Of a stretch of 6,422 nucleotides of DNA, positions 6,009 to 6,422 are shown piece after piece. Numbering within the stretch: position 1 is the first letter of the stretch; the number at the start of each line of letters is the position of its first letter. The notes beneath the pieces are model-generated. The model searched no databases. It was not told where the DNA came from and worked only from the letters and a program-made list of their open reading frames with translations. Origin of the DNA: a bacterium (lineage in GTDB: Bacteria > SZUA-79 > Acidulodesulfobacterales > Acidulodesulfobacteraceae). Location of the stretch: positions 1 to 6,422 of the forward strand of contig JAJYYR010000046.1 in NCBI GenBank assembly GCA_021800805.1, in the 5' to 3' direction. The position numbers and the translations under genes were made by a program.

Positions 6009-6094
6009 GATTCTCTTCCCCTCACATCGTCAACGGCCTTTTTTAAAGTATCAGAAACTAAATGGCTATACCTTTTCGTCATCTGCGTAGTCAT
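5996..6094 (-). pseudogene. C-terminal remnant of a tyrosine recombinase (phage-type integrase)
   Basis: On the minus strand a 32-residue frame starts at ATG 6094-6092 and ends at TGA 5998-5996. It begins MTTQMTKRYSHLVSDTLKKA and continues VDDVRGRES. This matches the ending of phage/ICE-type tyrosine recombinases, whose last block typically runs LGH-x-TxxMTxRYxHL-xx-xxLxxAV. The Tyr in RYSHL (residue 9, bases 6068-6070) would be the DNA-attacking nucleophile. Upstream in frame there is no LGH, HxxR or other core motif, and I see none in the other minus-strand frames up to the tRNA, so the first roughly nine tenths of the gene is gone. The frame runs 13 bases into the next membrane protein gene and supplies that gene's ribosome binding region. 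It lies about 225 bases from a tRNA-Arg on the same strand, a common integrase position. It is probably non-functional. The alternative is a chance or recruited small open frame, which the 12-residue match makes less likely. Confidence 0.65.
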
Positions 6095-6318
6095 ATATAT
6101 TAATAGCACACTCACCCGCAATAAAAAAATGCTATTTATAATTATAAAAATAGCAAAAGTATTATTAAATATTATCTCTGAAAAAAAGGACTTTAAATCA
6201 AATTACTTAAAGAGATTAAAGATAAAGAGTTGGAATTTGAAAAATCTTTTGACCACAAAAACGGCCACAATCTAAAAAAATTAACTATTTTTAATCTACC
6301 GCAAAGTCTTGATTTTAA
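6095..6318. other. AT-rich non-coding spacer between tRNA and integrase remnant
   Basis: These 224 bases show no convincing gene on either strand. They contain a minus-strand hairpin with a T-run (6123-6155) and the imperfect repeat GACCAC..GGCCAC at 6250-6267. If an integrase once filled the space next to the tRNA, this is where its 5' part would have been. I see no exact duplicate of the tRNA 3' end here that would mark an attachment site. Confidence 0.5.
6123..6155 (-). terminator. Candidate intrinsic terminator, minus strand
   Basis: On the minus strand TGCTATTT pairs with AAATAGCA (6130-6155) in an eight-pair stem over a partly pairing AT-rich loop, followed directly by seven Ts (6129-6123). 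The position, about 165 bases after the tRNA-Arg on the same strand, would end its transcript or isolate the genes beyond. The stem is GC-poor, so strength is uncertain. Confidence 0.45.
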
Positions 6319-6395
6319 TGGTGCGTCCAGCAGGATTCGAACCTGCGACCCACAGCTTAGAAGGCTGTTGCTCTATCCATCTGAGCTATGAACGC
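6319..6395 (-). tRNA. tRNA-Arg, anticodon UCU, CCA encoded
   Basis: Reading from 6395 down, the cloverleaf is complete. The acceptor GCGTTCA pairs with TGGACGC with one G-T pair. The D arm is GCTC/GAGC around AGATGGATA. The anticodon stem ACAGC/GCTGT holds the loop CTTCTAA with anticodon TCT (reads AGA, Arg). The variable loop is GGGTC, and the T arm GCAGG-TTCGAAT-CCTGC has the canonical TTCGA. The discriminator is A, and CCA is encoded at 6321-6319, giving 77 bases in all. No intron or mismatch that would disable it is seen. tRNA-Arg genes are frequent integration targets, which fits the integrase remnant downstream. Confidence 0.97.
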
Positions 6396-6408
6396 ATAAT
6401 TGGATAGT

Positions 6409-6414
6409 ATTATC
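6409..6414 (-). promoter_or_regulatory. Candidate -10 box for tRNA-Arg
   Basis: The minus strand reads GATAAT (five of six matches to TATAAT), 13 bases before the mature tRNA 5' end, the right distance for a short tRNA leader. The -35 would fall outside the window, so only half the promoter can be judged. Confidence 0.35.
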
Positions 6415-6422
6415 TTTAATAT

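Noticed and set aside
5871..6275. Plus-strand 134-residue reading frame ending in LLTTKTATI
   Set aside because: Its first third lies antisense to the start of the well-supported minus-strand membrane protein gene and the rest crosses the integrase remnant and terminator hairpin. No ribosome binding site or domain. The TTKTATI tail faintly recalls some integrase ends, but that is too little to call.
6197..6390. Plus-strand frame reading through the tRNA (GASSRIRTCDPQLRRLL)
   Set aside because: This is the well-known artefact of translating the antisense of a tRNA gene; it follows a stop codon and has no clear start.
1..6422. CRISPR array
   Set aside because: No regularly spaced repeats were seen anywhere; the only strong repeats are single inverted ones.

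Overview
The window reads as accessory DNA from an AT-rich bacterium. A predicted Sec signal peptide, short Shine-Dalgarno sites and overlapping start/stop codons are ordinary bacterial features, and nothing fixes the taxon. A Gram-negative, Campylobacterota- or Desulfobacterota-like host is only a guess from composition and protein style. The left two thirds is moderately AT-rich, while the right third (about 4100-6300) is much more so (one sampled 60-base row in it has 11 G+C), suggesting a patchwork of different origins.

Layout, left to right. (1) Bases 1-1809 hold three tightly packed plus-strand genes: the 3' part of a HAD-fold nucleotidase-like hydrolase, a HARE-HTH winged helix fused to a PD-(D/E)XK-type nuclease domain, and a small predicted exported protein of unknown function. 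(2) Bases 1810-1945 are non-coding, with a strong hairpin that looks like an IS200/IS605 (TnpB-type) end and a candidate extended -10 promoter. (3) Bases 1946-4100 hold a two-gene cassette separated by one base: an EcoRI-family adenine DNA methyltransferase and a DUF262 (GmrSD/ParB-like) protein ending in an HNH nuclease domain. This is the clearest functional unit, a candidate restriction-modification or modification-linked defence system. (4) Bases 4291-4929 (+) and 5028-6008 (-) are two convergent, very AT-rich genes, each predicted to encode one N-terminal membrane helix and a helical, probably cytoplasmic domain. I recognise neither. A perfect 19-bp inverted repeat lies inside the 3' end of the second. 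(5) Bases 5996-6094 (-) encode what looks like the last 32 residues of a tyrosine recombinase, including the presumed nucleophile tyrosine. (6) Bases 6319-6395 (-) are a complete tRNA-Arg(UCU) with an encoded CCA end.

Together these suggest a defence-rich integrated element or decayed genomic island beside a tRNA-Arg gene: a modification enzyme and two nuclease-domain proteins, two anchored proteins of unknown role, and the stub of the integrase. The links between modules are inferred from proximity. Only the methyltransferase/DUF262-HNH pair and the 1-1809 gene string have spacing that argues for co-expression.
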